Positions 7,657-15,935 of a DNA stretch of 35,285 nt are shown here, piece after piece. Below the pieces are notes generated by a model that worked only from the letters and a program-made list of their open reading frames with translations, was not told the origin of the DNA and made no database searches. The position numbers were made by a program, and so were the translations under genes. Source of the DNA: Candidatus Heimdallarchaeota archaeon LC_3. Lineage in GTDB: Archaea > Asgardarchaeota > Heimdallarchaeia > Hodarchaeales > LC-3. The DNA lies in NCBI GenBank assembly GCA_001940645.1, contig MDVS01000073.1:1-35285 (forward strand). The letters are read 5' to 3'. Position 1 is the first letter of the stretch. Each line of letters begins with the position of its first letter.

Positions 7657-8670
7657 ATGAAAATTGCATTTTTTGAAGTTAAATCATGGGAAATTGACTA
7701 TCTTACTAAACTTTTTAGAACAGAAGAAGACTTCGATCTAACTTTTACCGACCAACCTCTCAACCAGAAAAATGTGGAAAATTTTACTGACATCAACATT
7801 GCTTCTGTTTTTATTTATTCTACAATAAATAAATCCGTTTTAAAATCACTTAACAATCTGAAATTCATTGCCACTAGGTCAACTGGATTTGATCACATTG
7901 ATTTAACTGAATGTGACAATAAAAATATTCTTATCTCTAATGTTCCTTATTATGGAGAAAATACAATAGCAGAACATACTTTTGGATTAATCTTAGCACT
8001 CTCACGTAACATTCACAAATCTTATGTTAGGACTCAACGGAACGATTATTCTATTGAAGGTCTTAAGGGTTTTGATTTACAGGGAAGGACCCTTGGAATA
8101 ATTGGCTTAGGTCGCATTGGAATGCATGTTGCACGAATTGCCAGAGGTTTTGGAATGAAAGTATTAGCTTATGATATTAAACAGGATTCTTTTTTCTCCG
8201 ATCTTATTAATTTTACTTATACAAGTTTTGAGGAGGTATTAAAGCTATCTGATATTGTTACTCTTCATGTTCCATATAATAAGCATACGCATCATTTAAT
8301 TAATAAAAACACAATTAAATTATTCAAAAAAGGAGCTGTGTTAATTAATACTGCTAGGGGTGGTGTTGTTGAGACTGAGTCACTTCTCGAAGCGCTTGAA
8401 AATAAAACTTTAAGTGGTATCGGTCTAGATGTAATTGAAGGTGAGGAGTATATTAAGGAAGAAAAGCAGTTATTATACGATTCAGAAAAAATTGATATCT
8501 GGAAGAAAATAATTCAAGATCATATTCTTTTAAAGAAAGACAACGTGGTATTTACTCCTCATATTGCATTTTATAGTCAAGAGGCACTGGAAAGAATTCT
8601 ACAAACCACTAAAGATAACATTAAAGGTTTTACTTCTAATAGACCTCAATTCATTGTCACAAATAAGTAA
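7657..8670 (+). CDS. ldhA: D-lactate dehydrogenase-type D-2-hydroxyacid dehydrogenase
   Basis: A 337-residue cytosolic NAD-dependent enzyme of the D-isomer-specific 2-hydroxyacid dehydrogenase family, close to D-lactate dehydrogenase (pyruvate to D-lactate) by pattern. The Rossmann motif GLGRIG (150-155) is followed by D173, which favours NAD over NADP. Catalytic residues are visible: R234 (NTARGG), E261 (GLDVIE) and H302 (TPHIAF). The substrate region RSTGFDHID (74-82) and the YYGENTIAEHT block are also typical. The length is normal for LdhA and nothing is missing. It lies inside the interval between repeat halves R3 and R4, so it may have arrived as cargo. Exact substrate is inferred; hydroxyisocaproate or phenyllactate forms are alternatives. 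Confidence 0.9.
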   Translation: MKIAFFEVKSWEIDYLTKLFRTEEDFDLTFTDQPLNQKNVENFTDINIASVFIYSTINKSVLKSLNNLKFIATRSTGFDHIDLTECDNKNILISNVPYYGENTIAEHTFGLILALSRNIHKSYVRTQRNDYSIEGLKGFDLQGRTLGIIGLGRIGMHVARIARGFGMKVLAYDIKQDSFFSDLINFTYTSFEEVLKLSDIVTLHVPYNKHTHHLINKNTIKLFKKGAVLINTARGGVVETESLLEALENKTLSGIGLDVIEGEEYIKEEKQLLYDSEKIDIWKKIIQDHILLKKDNVVFTPHIAFYSQEALERILQTTKDNIKGFTSNRPQFIVTNK

Positions 8671-8689
8671 GGATTTCAAAGTCAAAGTA

Positions 8690-8794
8690 AGTCAAATCCT
8701 TATCAAAGAGCAAACATCATCAATAGGAATTTCAACAAGTATAATGGCTTTTGGGATTTTTTCAATATTGAATAGGAGAAAAAAGAAAAAATGA
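8690..8794 (+). pseudogene. C-terminal membrane-anchor remnant of a surface protein
   Basis: Reading past the dehydrogenase in another frame, the last 30-odd codons give a polar Ser/Thr stretch, a short hydrophobic helix (ISTSIMAFGIFSIL) and NRRKKKK before TGA. That is the usual tail of archaeal surface proteins, but the body of such a protein is absent here. Probably a fossil C-terminus overlapping unrelated sequence. Confidence 0.3.
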
Positions 8795-8943
8795 TTATAA
8801 AAAAATTGAAAAGAAGATATTTCAGATTTTTACTTATTTCCTCAAAATAGAAACTCTATTATTCAATAAATTTGATATTGTTAATTTAAGTCCTAATATG
8901 TAAGAGAATTCTCGAAATTAATTTATTAAGATGGATAAGATAT

Positions 8944-9207
8944 ATGTTTGATGAAAGACTAAGAGAGTTTTTAGGAAAAGATTTCGAATTACTAAAAAAA
9001 TCTGCGATATACTATACTAAAGAAGAAAAATTTAAAATTCTTCAAGCGATAGTTCATATGTTTGGGGGAGAGAGTCGTGGCGATACAATTATTCTATTTT
9101 TTGATAAAGATGATACCGAAACGATAGATGATATAAAGAGTAATATTGAATCTTTATTTAATGTTACTGTTAGTTCCTCGTATAATGAAGAACAAAAGCA
9201 CTCCTAG
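8944..9207 (+). CDS. small acidic protein, MFDERL family (unknown)
   Basis: An 87-residue soluble protein of unknown function. Its core (residues about 24-80) resembles the protein encoded at 15362-15601: Y-T-K-E-E-K-F-K-I-L against L-T-K-K-E-K-W-K-K-I, then FGGE/FGAE, an I-I-L strand, and IESLFNVTV/IESMLEVTL. A predicted helix-beta-helix layout fits a small regulatory or binding domain. The last codon pair and stop (TCC TAG) lie inside repeat R4, so the natural C-terminus may have been replaced. A start-codon-proximal remnant of the same family sits at 961. Confidence 0.55.
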   Translation: MFDERLREFLGKDFELLKKSAIYYTKEEKFKILQAIVHMFGGESRGDTIILFFDKDDTETIDDIKSNIESLFNVTVSSSYNEEQKHS

Positions 9208-9347
9208 TATAGGATATAAACCGGAAATCAATCTCATCATTATCAAGCCCGTTGATGAAAAAATTGACCAATTAATCGGTCTCAAAAAACCAGTGAATTG
9301 TAAACGACGAGGTCAATAAATTATTCACTCACATTTTGAATAACCCT
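9203..9347 (+). repeat. dispersed repeat R4 (3' half only)
   Basis: Starts at TCCTAGTATAGGATATAAAC and continues through AAATCAATCTCAT, TATCAAGCCCGTTGATG, AAAAAATTGACCAA and CTCAAAAAACCAGTGA, then diverges. It supplies the stop codon of the small protein gene before it. Together with R3 it could represent one full repeat split by about 1.77 kb of inserted DNA. Confidence 0.7.
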
Positions 9348-9359
9348 AAGCAATTAGGC

Positions 9360-10058
9360 CTAAGAAAATATTTTATCTCGCAATTCCTTTTGTTTTTTGC
9401 AAAAATCGTCATTTTTTAGCGTTTTAATTTCATCCTCCCAATATCCATATATTATTTGCTTTTCGTTAAAATTCCTCATAAATTCGCCCTCACCTAGTTT
9501 ATTACTTCTTAGAGGTTCAAGGTAGTTTTGGTAATAATTAGCTAGTAATTGAGCCACTTCGTGAGTAATAGGCTGTGTACAAAACAGTAACCCGGAATAT
9601 TCGTGAACAGTATCAACCCAGTGCACCCTATATGTTAATATATCCTGTTGATCTATTAAATTATATTTGTCATATAAACTCCCTAAATAAGGCGAAAATC
9701 GAGCTTCAGCATTAGTAGTTATAGAATATTCTTTTTCTAAATATTCTAACATCTCTTTTCCAAATATTGACTCAGAACTTAATTTAAGATCAAGAATCTT
9801 GTTGAAAAGAATTAATAAGTAAGGATTGTATAAATATTTTGCATCATTCTCATAAATTACCCAGTTAAGTTTATTTAAAGGAGTAGGTAAAATAAATTGA
9901 TTTTCCTCAAGAATTCTTTCCTTAATAGACTTATAACCAGGATGGCCTTTATTCCACGTAATTAACTTATTTTTAAAATCCTCTAAAGGTTTTTTATCCA
10001 TTGATACCAAATTAAAAGATTTCTTAAAATAATCATCAATAGTACAGCATAAAACCAT
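9360..10058 (-). CDS. conserved unknown protein with HE-AQ motif
   Basis: A 232-residue, probably cytosolic protein of unknown function; no signal peptide or membrane span. The C-terminal part (residues about 140-232) is related to the shorter ORF at 18128-18439: YRVHWVDT/HRIHLIDT, SGLLF/AGLLF, THEVAQ/PHELAQ, a Tyr-rich helix, and a KKQKELRDKIF/EEQKLLRKKYF end. The conserved His-Glu pair could be structural or metal-binding, but a complete HExxH motif is absent. The N-terminal 140 residues are helical and unique in the window. The ATG is the first in frame. It lies between R4 and a broken gene, so no operon is evident. Confidence 0.6.
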   Translation of the reverse strand: MVLCCTIDDYFKKSFNLVSMDKKPLEDFKNKLITWNKGHPGYKSIKERILEENQFILPTPLNKLNWVIYENDAKYLYNPYLLILFNKILDLKLSSESIFGKEMLEYLEKEYSITTNAEARFSPYLGSLYDKYNLIDQQDILTYRVHWVDTVHEYSGLLFCTQPITHEVAQLLANYYQNYLEPLRSNKLGEGEFMRNFNEKQIIYGYWEDEIKTLKNDDFCKKQKELRDKIFS

Positions 10059-10218
10059 TAAAAAACCCTATTAAAACGTAAATTTAGTTGAAATATAAAT
10101 CTATTTCAAAAATGAGAAGAATTAGTCCTAGTTGAACAAAAAATTTAATTCATTTTATTCATTAATATTTCGTACAATAATTGAAACAATTAAATATTCT
10201 TCTATATTTTAACATATT

Positions 10219-10782
10219 ATTGAGAACGAAGAAAAAGTAAAATTTCTTAATTATATAGAAGGAACTAAAGGACTAGCTTATTTACTTATTGCTCAACTTT
10301 CGTTAATAAGTTCGAAAGGGATAAATTTTGTTCCGTTATATTCTGATGGATCTGTAGGAAATGATATTACAATTGATATACCATCCTTATTAAGACAAAG
10401 GCAATTTTTTCCTGTTAATGAATTTAATAACTCTGCTCAGTAAAAATTTCCATTAAATGTTAGTGCTGATATATTGGAAGGATCACGGAAAGATGATATA
10501 ATCAAATTGTTACTAAATACAGCACTTTGTATTCCAATCGTTAGAATTTATGAATTATTATTTGATTATTGTAAAAAAACTAATCAGGTAATTAATTTCA
10601 AAAATGCAGAATGGTCTGATAACATAGATTGTGATAACGCTAAGATTTATAATTGGAGTGATAATCCAAGTACAATAAAAAAATGGATACACGAAGCGTA
10701 TTTAAGGAAAAAAAGAATAAATCCTGATAATTCAAGACCTTTATTTAAAAATAATCGTCAAGGGATAAAGTGGAGTAAATAA
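10219..10782 (+). pseudogene. unknown gene with no start and an in-frame TAA
   Basis: One frame is coding-like from about 10219 to 10782 but carries TAA at 10441-10443. Before the stop it reads IENEEKVKFLNYIEGTKG and later FVPLYSDGSVGNDITIDI; after it, SADILEGSRKDDIIKLL, a cysteine-containing helix, and a basic Lys/Arg/Asn-rich tail. Only ATT codons are available upstream, so the 5' end is lost or mutated too. Continuity of amino-acid style on both sides argues for one former gene of about 190 residues. The 3' part could still be expressed from TTG at 10474. Family unknown. Confidence 0.5.
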
Positions 10783-10800
10783 GTAATATTCACAAACTTG

Positions 10801-10807
10801 TATAAAG
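10801..10807 (+). promoter_or_regulatory. TATA-like box for the 67-aa membrane protein
   Basis: TATAAAG is centred 31 nt before the ATG at 10835, predicting a 5' leader of only a few bases. Confidence 0.45.
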
Positions 10808-10834
10808 CGAATTAAGAACTTAAAGGTAGGTCAA

Positions 10835-11038
10835 ATGTCGATATTATCTGATTTGGATTTCGAAAGTATTGTTTTTTTAGGAGGACTATTTGTATTTCTT
10901 CTAGGAATGGGTGTAGGAATTATACCTCAAGATTTAGAATTTCTTCAATTTGCAAGGAACAACTCCTTCGGATTATTATCAGTAGGAGGTTTGTTGATGG
11001 CTGGTGCTGTAGGTATACATCTCTATAAAAATAAATAG
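10835..11038 (+). CDS. two-span small membrane protein, unknown
   Basis: 67 residues with an acidic N-terminus, two hydrophobic Gly-rich helices (about 13-30 and 45-62) separated by a polar loop, and a Lys/Asn tail. The helix content and a well-placed TATA-like box support a real gene, but no family is recognised. Topology would place both ends on the same side of the membrane. Confidence 0.5.
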   Translation: MSILSDLDFESIVFLGGLFVFLLGMGVGIIPQDLEFLQFARNNSFGLLSVGGLLMAGAVGIHLYKNK

Positions 11039-11238
11039 AGCGTAAATTTGGAATTCATCCCTGAAATGATAAGAAAATCAGACAAGATAACCAAATACTG
11101 TCTTCTAAAATGAACGGAATAAATTCATTCTTATTATTTGATAATAATTTATTCCAACTTATGGAAATTAATAATTGGTGAATATTTAAAAGAAATTTTA
11201 TTAGTATAGGATTTAATTAAGTGGTTGTTGTGATATAA

Positions 11239-11840
11239 TTGGAAGAGACTTTATTAGATATAGTTTTAAACAATTTACAGTCTTTAGCAGATTCGATTCT
11301 ATCAAATTGGCAAGCATATCTATCTTCATTAATTGCTATACTACTAGTAATAGATAGATTTACTAAAGGCCCTAAAATTGAAAAACTTAGTCAAAATATA
11401 ATCAGGACTTCCATCGAGAGAGATAAGGATTCTGATAGAAAATATTTTCTTTTTAGTTATTTATTTACTAATTCAGGATTGAAAGATGGAATTATTAGAA
11501 TTGATCACCTATTCCTTGCTAAAAAAAATGGAGAACCAATTAATTCTCAATATGAGACTGAAATATACTTTGATGAAGATTGGCATAAAATTGGTAGTCT
11601 AGGCGGTCATTCTTTTGAAAAATATTAAACAGTTTTAATACGATTTCTGGCTTGGTAAGTGATCCTTTCATTAAAATAACAAAAAAACGATAACGATGCC
11701 CCATAAATTTGTTTCTCCATGTTTGAATTGTTCAATTACCTGAATTTCAATTTAGACTTATTTTAAAAGTTTTTAGTTGCATTCTTGACCAATTTCCAAT
11801 AATTGGAGTTTGTTCAACCTGTCATTTATCTAAATCTTAG
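11239..11840 (+). pseudogene. decayed membrane-anchored gene with zinc-ribbon-like end
   Basis: An open frame from TTG at 11239 to 11628 (129 residues) has one membrane span (about residues 28-42) and a beta-rich soluble part ending GGHSFEKY. Past its stop, other frames remain coding-like: NSFNTISGLVSDPFIKITKK, then PHKFVSPCLNC, and finally FPIIGVCSTCHLSKS before TAG at 11838. The two C-x2-C pairs would make a zinc ribbon if three or so frameshifts were repaired. The best reading is a former gene of about 195 residues; the intact 5' part may still give a truncated protein. Function unknown. Confidence 0.45.
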
Positions 11841-11854
11841 CAATTTATAGAATA

Positions 11855-12268
11855 AAATGAAGTTTTTAAGCAAATAAAATTGATTTTTCAAACCTTAAAT
11901 TTCAATTAGTAAATTTATTAATCTTTTTTACCCTATATATTGACGAGAAAGTGTTAATCCCGTGAAAAAATCGAAAAAAAGTAAGGTAAATTCGCTGAGT
12001 ATCTAAACATCAGAGATAAAAAATTGTAGTGCACAAATTTCGGAAACTAATCCTAGTATAGGATATAAACCGGAAATAAATCTCACCATTATCAAGTCCG
12101 TTGACGAAAAAATTGACCAAATACTCAATCTCAAAAAACCAGTGGGTCAATAAATAACAATAAGGTCAAAATAATGGTATAATCACAAAAAACCATAATA
12201 AATAGATTCATAATAACCCCCAGTAGATGAACCTAACTTTTTTAGTAGAATGGTGAAATTAGATTTCA
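11855..12268 (+). repeat. dispersed repeat R5 (longest, full-length copy)
   Basis: The reference copy for this window, about 400 bp. The 5' half runs from ATGAAGTTTTTA through TTTTTTACCCTATATATTGA to TGTAGTGCACAAATTTCGG; the 3' half runs from CCTAGTATAGGATATAAACC through CAAGTCCGTTGACG and CTCAAAAAACCAGTGGGTCA to GAACCTAACTTTTTTAGTAG. It contains short inverted motifs (GTGCAC; CCTA-GTA-TAGG) but no open frame of useful length and no terminal inverted repeats that I can see. Confidence 0.8.
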
Positions 12269-12760
12269 TTCGATCAAGAAGATTGAAAAATTTGAGAAAC
12301 ATGGTTAAAAAAAATATTGTCCATCAGTTAATATAAGTTTTTTCAATTTAATTTCTTTCTTTAACTTTATTAATTTCATCCTCTAAGAAATTAATTCTTT
12401 TAACTAATCGATTCATTGAATTTAATTTCTAATTTACTTTTAACATTTAATAAATTCCTAAAAACAGGATTGTTGAAGTTAATAACTCAAAATTTAGAAT
12501 AAAACCAATACTTCATAGAGATTCATTTATCATCCAACTAAATAATAATATAGCTAATGCTGTTAAAGTGGAGAAATAACAGCAATTATTGGACTATTAT
12601 CTTTAGTAATAAGTATACCTATAATCATTGACGTAATAATCAATAAAATTGGATTATAAAAAAAATTTGAGGAAAAGAATGCAAGATACAATAATTTTAG
12701 GTAATTAGTCACAGTTTTGAAATTGAACTAATCAACTAATTACATTTCCAAATGGAGAAT
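12269..12760 (+). other. gene-poor gap with small coding relics
   Basis: No intact gene. On the minus strand 12348-12416 encodes a 22-residue charged coiled-coil-like peptide (RINFLEDEINKVKERN) that may be a relic. On the plus strand around 12577-12658 a short hydrophobic stretch (IIGLLSLVISIPIIID) ends in TAA and looks like the end of a lost membrane protein. Confidence 0.3.
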
Positions 12761-12770
12761 ATTTATAAAC
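12761..12770 (+). promoter_or_regulatory. TATA-like box for the caspase-like/Hint surface protein
   Basis: ATTTATAAAC is a strong archaeal TATA match. Transcription would start near 12791, after the TTG at 12784 but before the ATG at 12811, and so favours the ATG as the start. Confidence 0.5.
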
Positions 12771-12810
12771 TAGGATAGTTTCTTTGTATACGGCCAAGAA
12801 GGGGTTCAAT

Positions 12811-15351
12811 ATGCATAAAAAAGATAATTTCAGTTATAAAAAGATCCTCTTTGTTGCTTTTGTTATAGTAATCTTACCTACAACGACCATCGTAAGCGCT
12901 AATTATATAGGTGAGATTTTCTTTAGAACGGAGCAAAGAGTTGTGGTGATTACTCCTCAAGATTCAGATGATAGTATTCAAAAAACCCTTGTAGAATTAA
13001 CTTCACTGATTTCAGAATACAATTATCCGATTTCGCATCAAAATTTTAATTCTTTTAAGAGATTAGATCATATAATTCAAGGGACATCGAGTAATCATCT
13101 ATTGATAATTTTGGGACATGGAATAGAAGAAGGGTTCAAAATTAAAGAAAAATCGATTATTCCTTGGGAGGAACTTGAAAATATTATTTCGAAAAAGTCT
13201 GAAGAATCTCCTGTTATTTTCCTTTCATGTTTTAGTGGAAAAATTGAAGAAAATAAATCAGAGATACCGAATTTAGTTACTTTTCCTGGTCTAATTGATG
13301 GTAAAGCTGGTTCCCACATTTCAGTAATAAAAGCATTAAAAGTTTTTGAAGAATCTAGCAGTGATTTAGATAATGAAATCGTATCTCATATTAAAATAGC
13401 TTTGAAATATCAATCAGAGATGAATTATCCTCTTGTTGATAATTATTACCTTAAAATATTCTGGGATCCTGAGATAGCAAGATCACAAGCACTCACTGAT
13501 TATAATTCATATTATATCGATAATGGATTTGATAATTGGTCTGGAATTGTGACTTTAAAGACTTATGAAAAAACCTGTAATTACATTTCTTTTACTCCCT
13601 GTTTAGCTGCAGAGATTAAAGGGGTCGGTTCTGGACCAGAAGAAGGTTTCTTTTTAAATGGTATGTATTTTTTCGTTAAAACCGCAAATGAGGCTTCATT
13701 TTTAATGGCAGTTGCTGAAAATTGGAGAAAATATATTAGATTAAACGCTCCAGATAATCCTCGGGACGTATTTAACAATATTAACCAAAAGACCGCAGAA
13801 GTATACGAAGCAGAAACTACTCAAGAACAAAATGATATTTTAACAGATATCATTGACAATCTAGGTCTAGCTATTGCCATAGCAATATTATTAGCAGTTT
13901 TACTCATTTTTTTCCTTTCAGGACCTGAAGGTTGGATTGCGGGATTATTGCTTTTGTCATTTTTCCTATCTTCGAACCCAACAGCAGGAGAGGATATCTA
14001 TGAGAAATACGAAGCAGGAGGAGAGGATGTTGATAATGATGGGTGGTTTCGTGCTAGAGAGGATTTGGAAGGAACAAGTGATGAAGACATAGATACTGAT
14101 AACGATCTGATAAATGATGGTGATGAATATTATATATCTGAGTCTGTGTATTCAAGACCCACATTGTTTGATACTGATGGGGATGGACTTAATGATGGTA
14201 TAGAAGTGAATACAGTAGGGACAGATCCAGGTCTGTCTAATACCGATGGTGATTACTTGAATGATTTTGATGAATATTCATTAGGATTTGATGCAACTGA
14301 TCCCACTGATCCAATTAATCCGAATATTGTATGGAATTCATCCTCTTTTTATGCTGATTCTTTTACAGGATTCTTAAATCATCAAGGTGCAGATTACGTT
14401 TTAGTATATTATAGAGTAAGTCAATCTGATTCGTGGATTTACAAAGGATTGTATTACAGTGGTTCTGTAGGTATTAATTTACAAACCTACCAAAATGATC
14501 TTTGGTTACGAACAAAATACTGGACAGAATGGACGAACATCCAATTAAGTGATGATGAATTCTATTTTTCTGATAGTTACAACTATAAACCACATTATCC
14601 CACTTATGACCCCCCTACACCAACAGGTCCATCTTCAGGGTATACATACACCTATTATTCTTTTAATTTTGTAGGTGATGACTTGGATCATGATGACATC
14701 ACTTTTCAAGTCAACTGGGGAGATGGATCTACTAGCTCCTATTATATAGCCTATTATGGTTCATATCCTTATACCAAGGCAGCTAGCCATCAATTTACGT
14801 CAACAGGAACAAAATATATCAAATATAGAATAATGGATGAAAACGGTGCATATTCAAACTGGTCTCCATCAAAATCTATTTACCTTTCATCTAATGGTGG
14901 CGGAAGTGGTGGTGGATGCGTTGCCAAAGATACTCTAATTCTACTACCTGATGGATATACTAAAATTCCTGTGCAAAAACTTAATGTTGGAGAATACGTT
15001 CTTGGTTATAACGTAACTTCTGGAGAAACCATCCCAGTATTAGTTACTGAAATTGATGTCTCTAAAGTCTCCTCTATCCTCAAAATTGGCCATGATAAAG
15101 GATCATTGAGAATAACTCCATATAATCAACCTATCTGGTATAAAAATGAGACTTACACTGGTTGGTTAATAGATCCTATTAATATTCAGGAAGGAGATCA
15201 AATTTTCCATATCCCAAGTGATTCATGGGTAACAGTAAATAAACTTATACTAATTGAAAATGGATCTCATGAAGTCTACGATATTGTAACAGATCCCTTG
15301 AATGTTTTTGTGGGAAATGGAATTTTACTAGATAAAAAAGTGATGGAGTAA
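12811..15351 (+). CDS. surface protein: caspase-like domain, TSP3 repeats, PKD and C-terminal Hint domain
   Basis: 846 residues. Order: signal peptide (about 1-30); a clan-CD (caspase/gingipain-like) domain with ILGHG (H103) and IFLSCFSG (C140), the expected His-Cys dyad each after a hydrophobic strand; a linking domain; a hydrophobic region about 351-387 that could span the membrane twice; calcium-binding thrombospondin-type-3 repeats (about 405-500, DVDNDG, DTDGDG, NTDGD); a PKD-like domain (about 593-693, VNWGDGS); a GGGSGGG linker; and a Hint domain starting at C703 (GCVAKDTLILLPDG...GEYVLGYN) and ending NVFVGNGILLDKK. Hint domains rearrange the bond before their first Cys. Here the usual T-x-x-H is TPYNQ (769-773) and the terminal His-Asn pair of inteins is missing, so at most hedgehog-like cleavage is expected. 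The ATG is preferred over TTG at 12784 from TATA spacing and signal-peptide length. Confidence 0.8.
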   Translation: MHKKDNFSYKKILFVAFVIVILPTTTIVSANYIGEIFFRTEQRVVVITPQDSDDSIQKTLVELTSLISEYNYPISHQNFNSFKRLDHIIQGTSSNHLLIILGHGIEEGFKIKEKSIIPWEELENIISKKSEESPVIFLSCFSGKIEENKSEIPNLVTFPGLIDGKAGSHISVIKALKVFEESSSDLDNEIVSHIKIALKYQSEMNYPLVDNYYLKIFWDPEIARSQALTDYNSYYIDNGFDNWSGIVTLKTYEKTCNYISFTPCLAAEIKGVGSGPEEGFFLNGMYFFVKTANEASFLMAVAENWRKYIRLNAPDNPRDVFNNINQKTAEVYEAETTQEQNDILTDIIDNLGLAIAIAILLAVLLIFFLSGPEGWIAGLLLLSFFLSSNPTAGEDIYEKYEAGGEDVDNDGWFRAREDLEGTSDEDIDTDNDLINDGDEYYISESVYSRPTLFDTDGDGLNDGIEVNTVGTDPGLSNTDGDYLNDFDEYSLGFDATDPTDPINPNIVWNSSSFYADSFTGFLNHQGADYVLVYYRVSQSDSWIYKGLYYSGSVGINLQTYQNDLWLRTKYWTEWTNIQLSDDEFYFSDSYNYKPHYPTYDPPTPTGPSSGYTYTYYSFNFVGDDLDHDDITFQVNWGDGSTSSYYIAYYGSYPYTKAASHQFTSTGTKYIKYRIMDENGAYSNWSPSKSIYLSSNGGGSGGGCVAKDTLILLPDGYTKIPVQKLNVGEYVLGYNVTSGETIPVLVTEIDVSKVSSILKIGHDKGSLRITPYNQPIWYKNETYTGWLIDPINIQEGDQIFHIPSDSWVTVNKLILIENGSHEVYDIVTDPLNVFVGNGILLDKKVME

Positions 15352-15361
15352 TATTACTAAT

Positions 15362-15601
15362 TTATTTATTAAAGTCCTTGACTTTAATTTCCCATCTATT
15401 TTTATCTTTTTTGATTGTGATTTGTAGTGTAACTTCCAGCATCGATTCAATTGATTCTTTTAATCGATCAATTGATTCTATTGAACTCACGTCATTTTTT
15501 TTTTGAACCAAGATAATTTTTTCTTTTTCTATTTCAGCCCCAAAAAAAGACACCAGTTCCTGAATTTTTTTCCATTTTTCTTTTTTTGTTAAGTTATTCA
15601 T
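15362..15601 (-). CDS. small protein related to the MFDERL family
   Basis: 79 residues from the ATG (a TTG three codons upstream is possible). It aligns with residues about 24-80 of the gene at 8944: TKKEKW-KKIQELVSFFGAE, an I-I-L-V strand, a D-rich turn, then IESMLEVTLQI. Charged and soluble; helix, strand, helix, strand predicted by eye. The function is unknown. It is convergent with the caspase-like/Hint gene, leaving about 10 bp between the two stop codons, and lacks the MFDERL N-terminus of its relative. Confidence 0.6.
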   Translation of the reverse strand: MNNLTKKEKWKKIQELVSFFGAEIEKEKIILVQKKNDVSSIESIDRLKESIESMLEVTLQITIKKDKNRWEIKVKDFNK

Positions 15602-15935
15602 ATAAATCAAATTTTTTTTTGATAAGTATTATTTATTCTGACAATGACAATAATGAAAAATTGTGTTTTCCCCAACATAAATCAGTCATGGAAAAGAATT
15701 GTCAGAACTAATTTTATACAATACAATTTTAGAAACAATTCTGTAAATCCTCACTTGGTGCAACATTTGAATCTAATTCTATTCTGGCTGGTTAAAAAGG
15801 TTTCGATCGTCTTTATTTCATCCCTCCTCCTAAAAGCACCATTGGTAATATAAATGCTGAGAAGTTCAATTGATCAGGTTTTATCTAAGCAAATGATCCA
15901 AAAATTCCAAATCTAATCAAGGATTGAAGACAATT

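Noticed and set aside
7597..7676. A strong AAAGGAGG ribosome-binding-like site followed by TTG and a 22-codon frame overlapping the dehydrogenase start, as a possible leader peptide.
   Set aside because: The likely TATA box of the dehydrogenase (7625-7630) lies downstream of this site, so it would not be in that mRNA, and the peptide shows no feature.
8922..8929. TTTATTAA as the TATA box of the small MFDERL gene.
   Set aside because: It lies only about 18 nt before the ATG, so transcription would start inside the gene; the conserved block may have another role.
12000..12200. Dispersed repeat R5 as a CRISPR array or integron attC array.
   Set aside because: The unit is about 400 bp, single at each site, has no regular spacers and no cas or integrase gene is nearby.
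12784..12810. TTG at 12784 as the start of the caspase-like/Hint protein.
   Set aside because: It lies only about 18 nt after the TATA centre, upstream of the expected transcription start, and would lengthen the signal peptide without need.
15644..15853. A 69-aa plus-strand ORF between the small protein and the CPBP gene.
   Set aside because: Composition looks random, there is no promoter or family signal, and the hydrophobic part is short.
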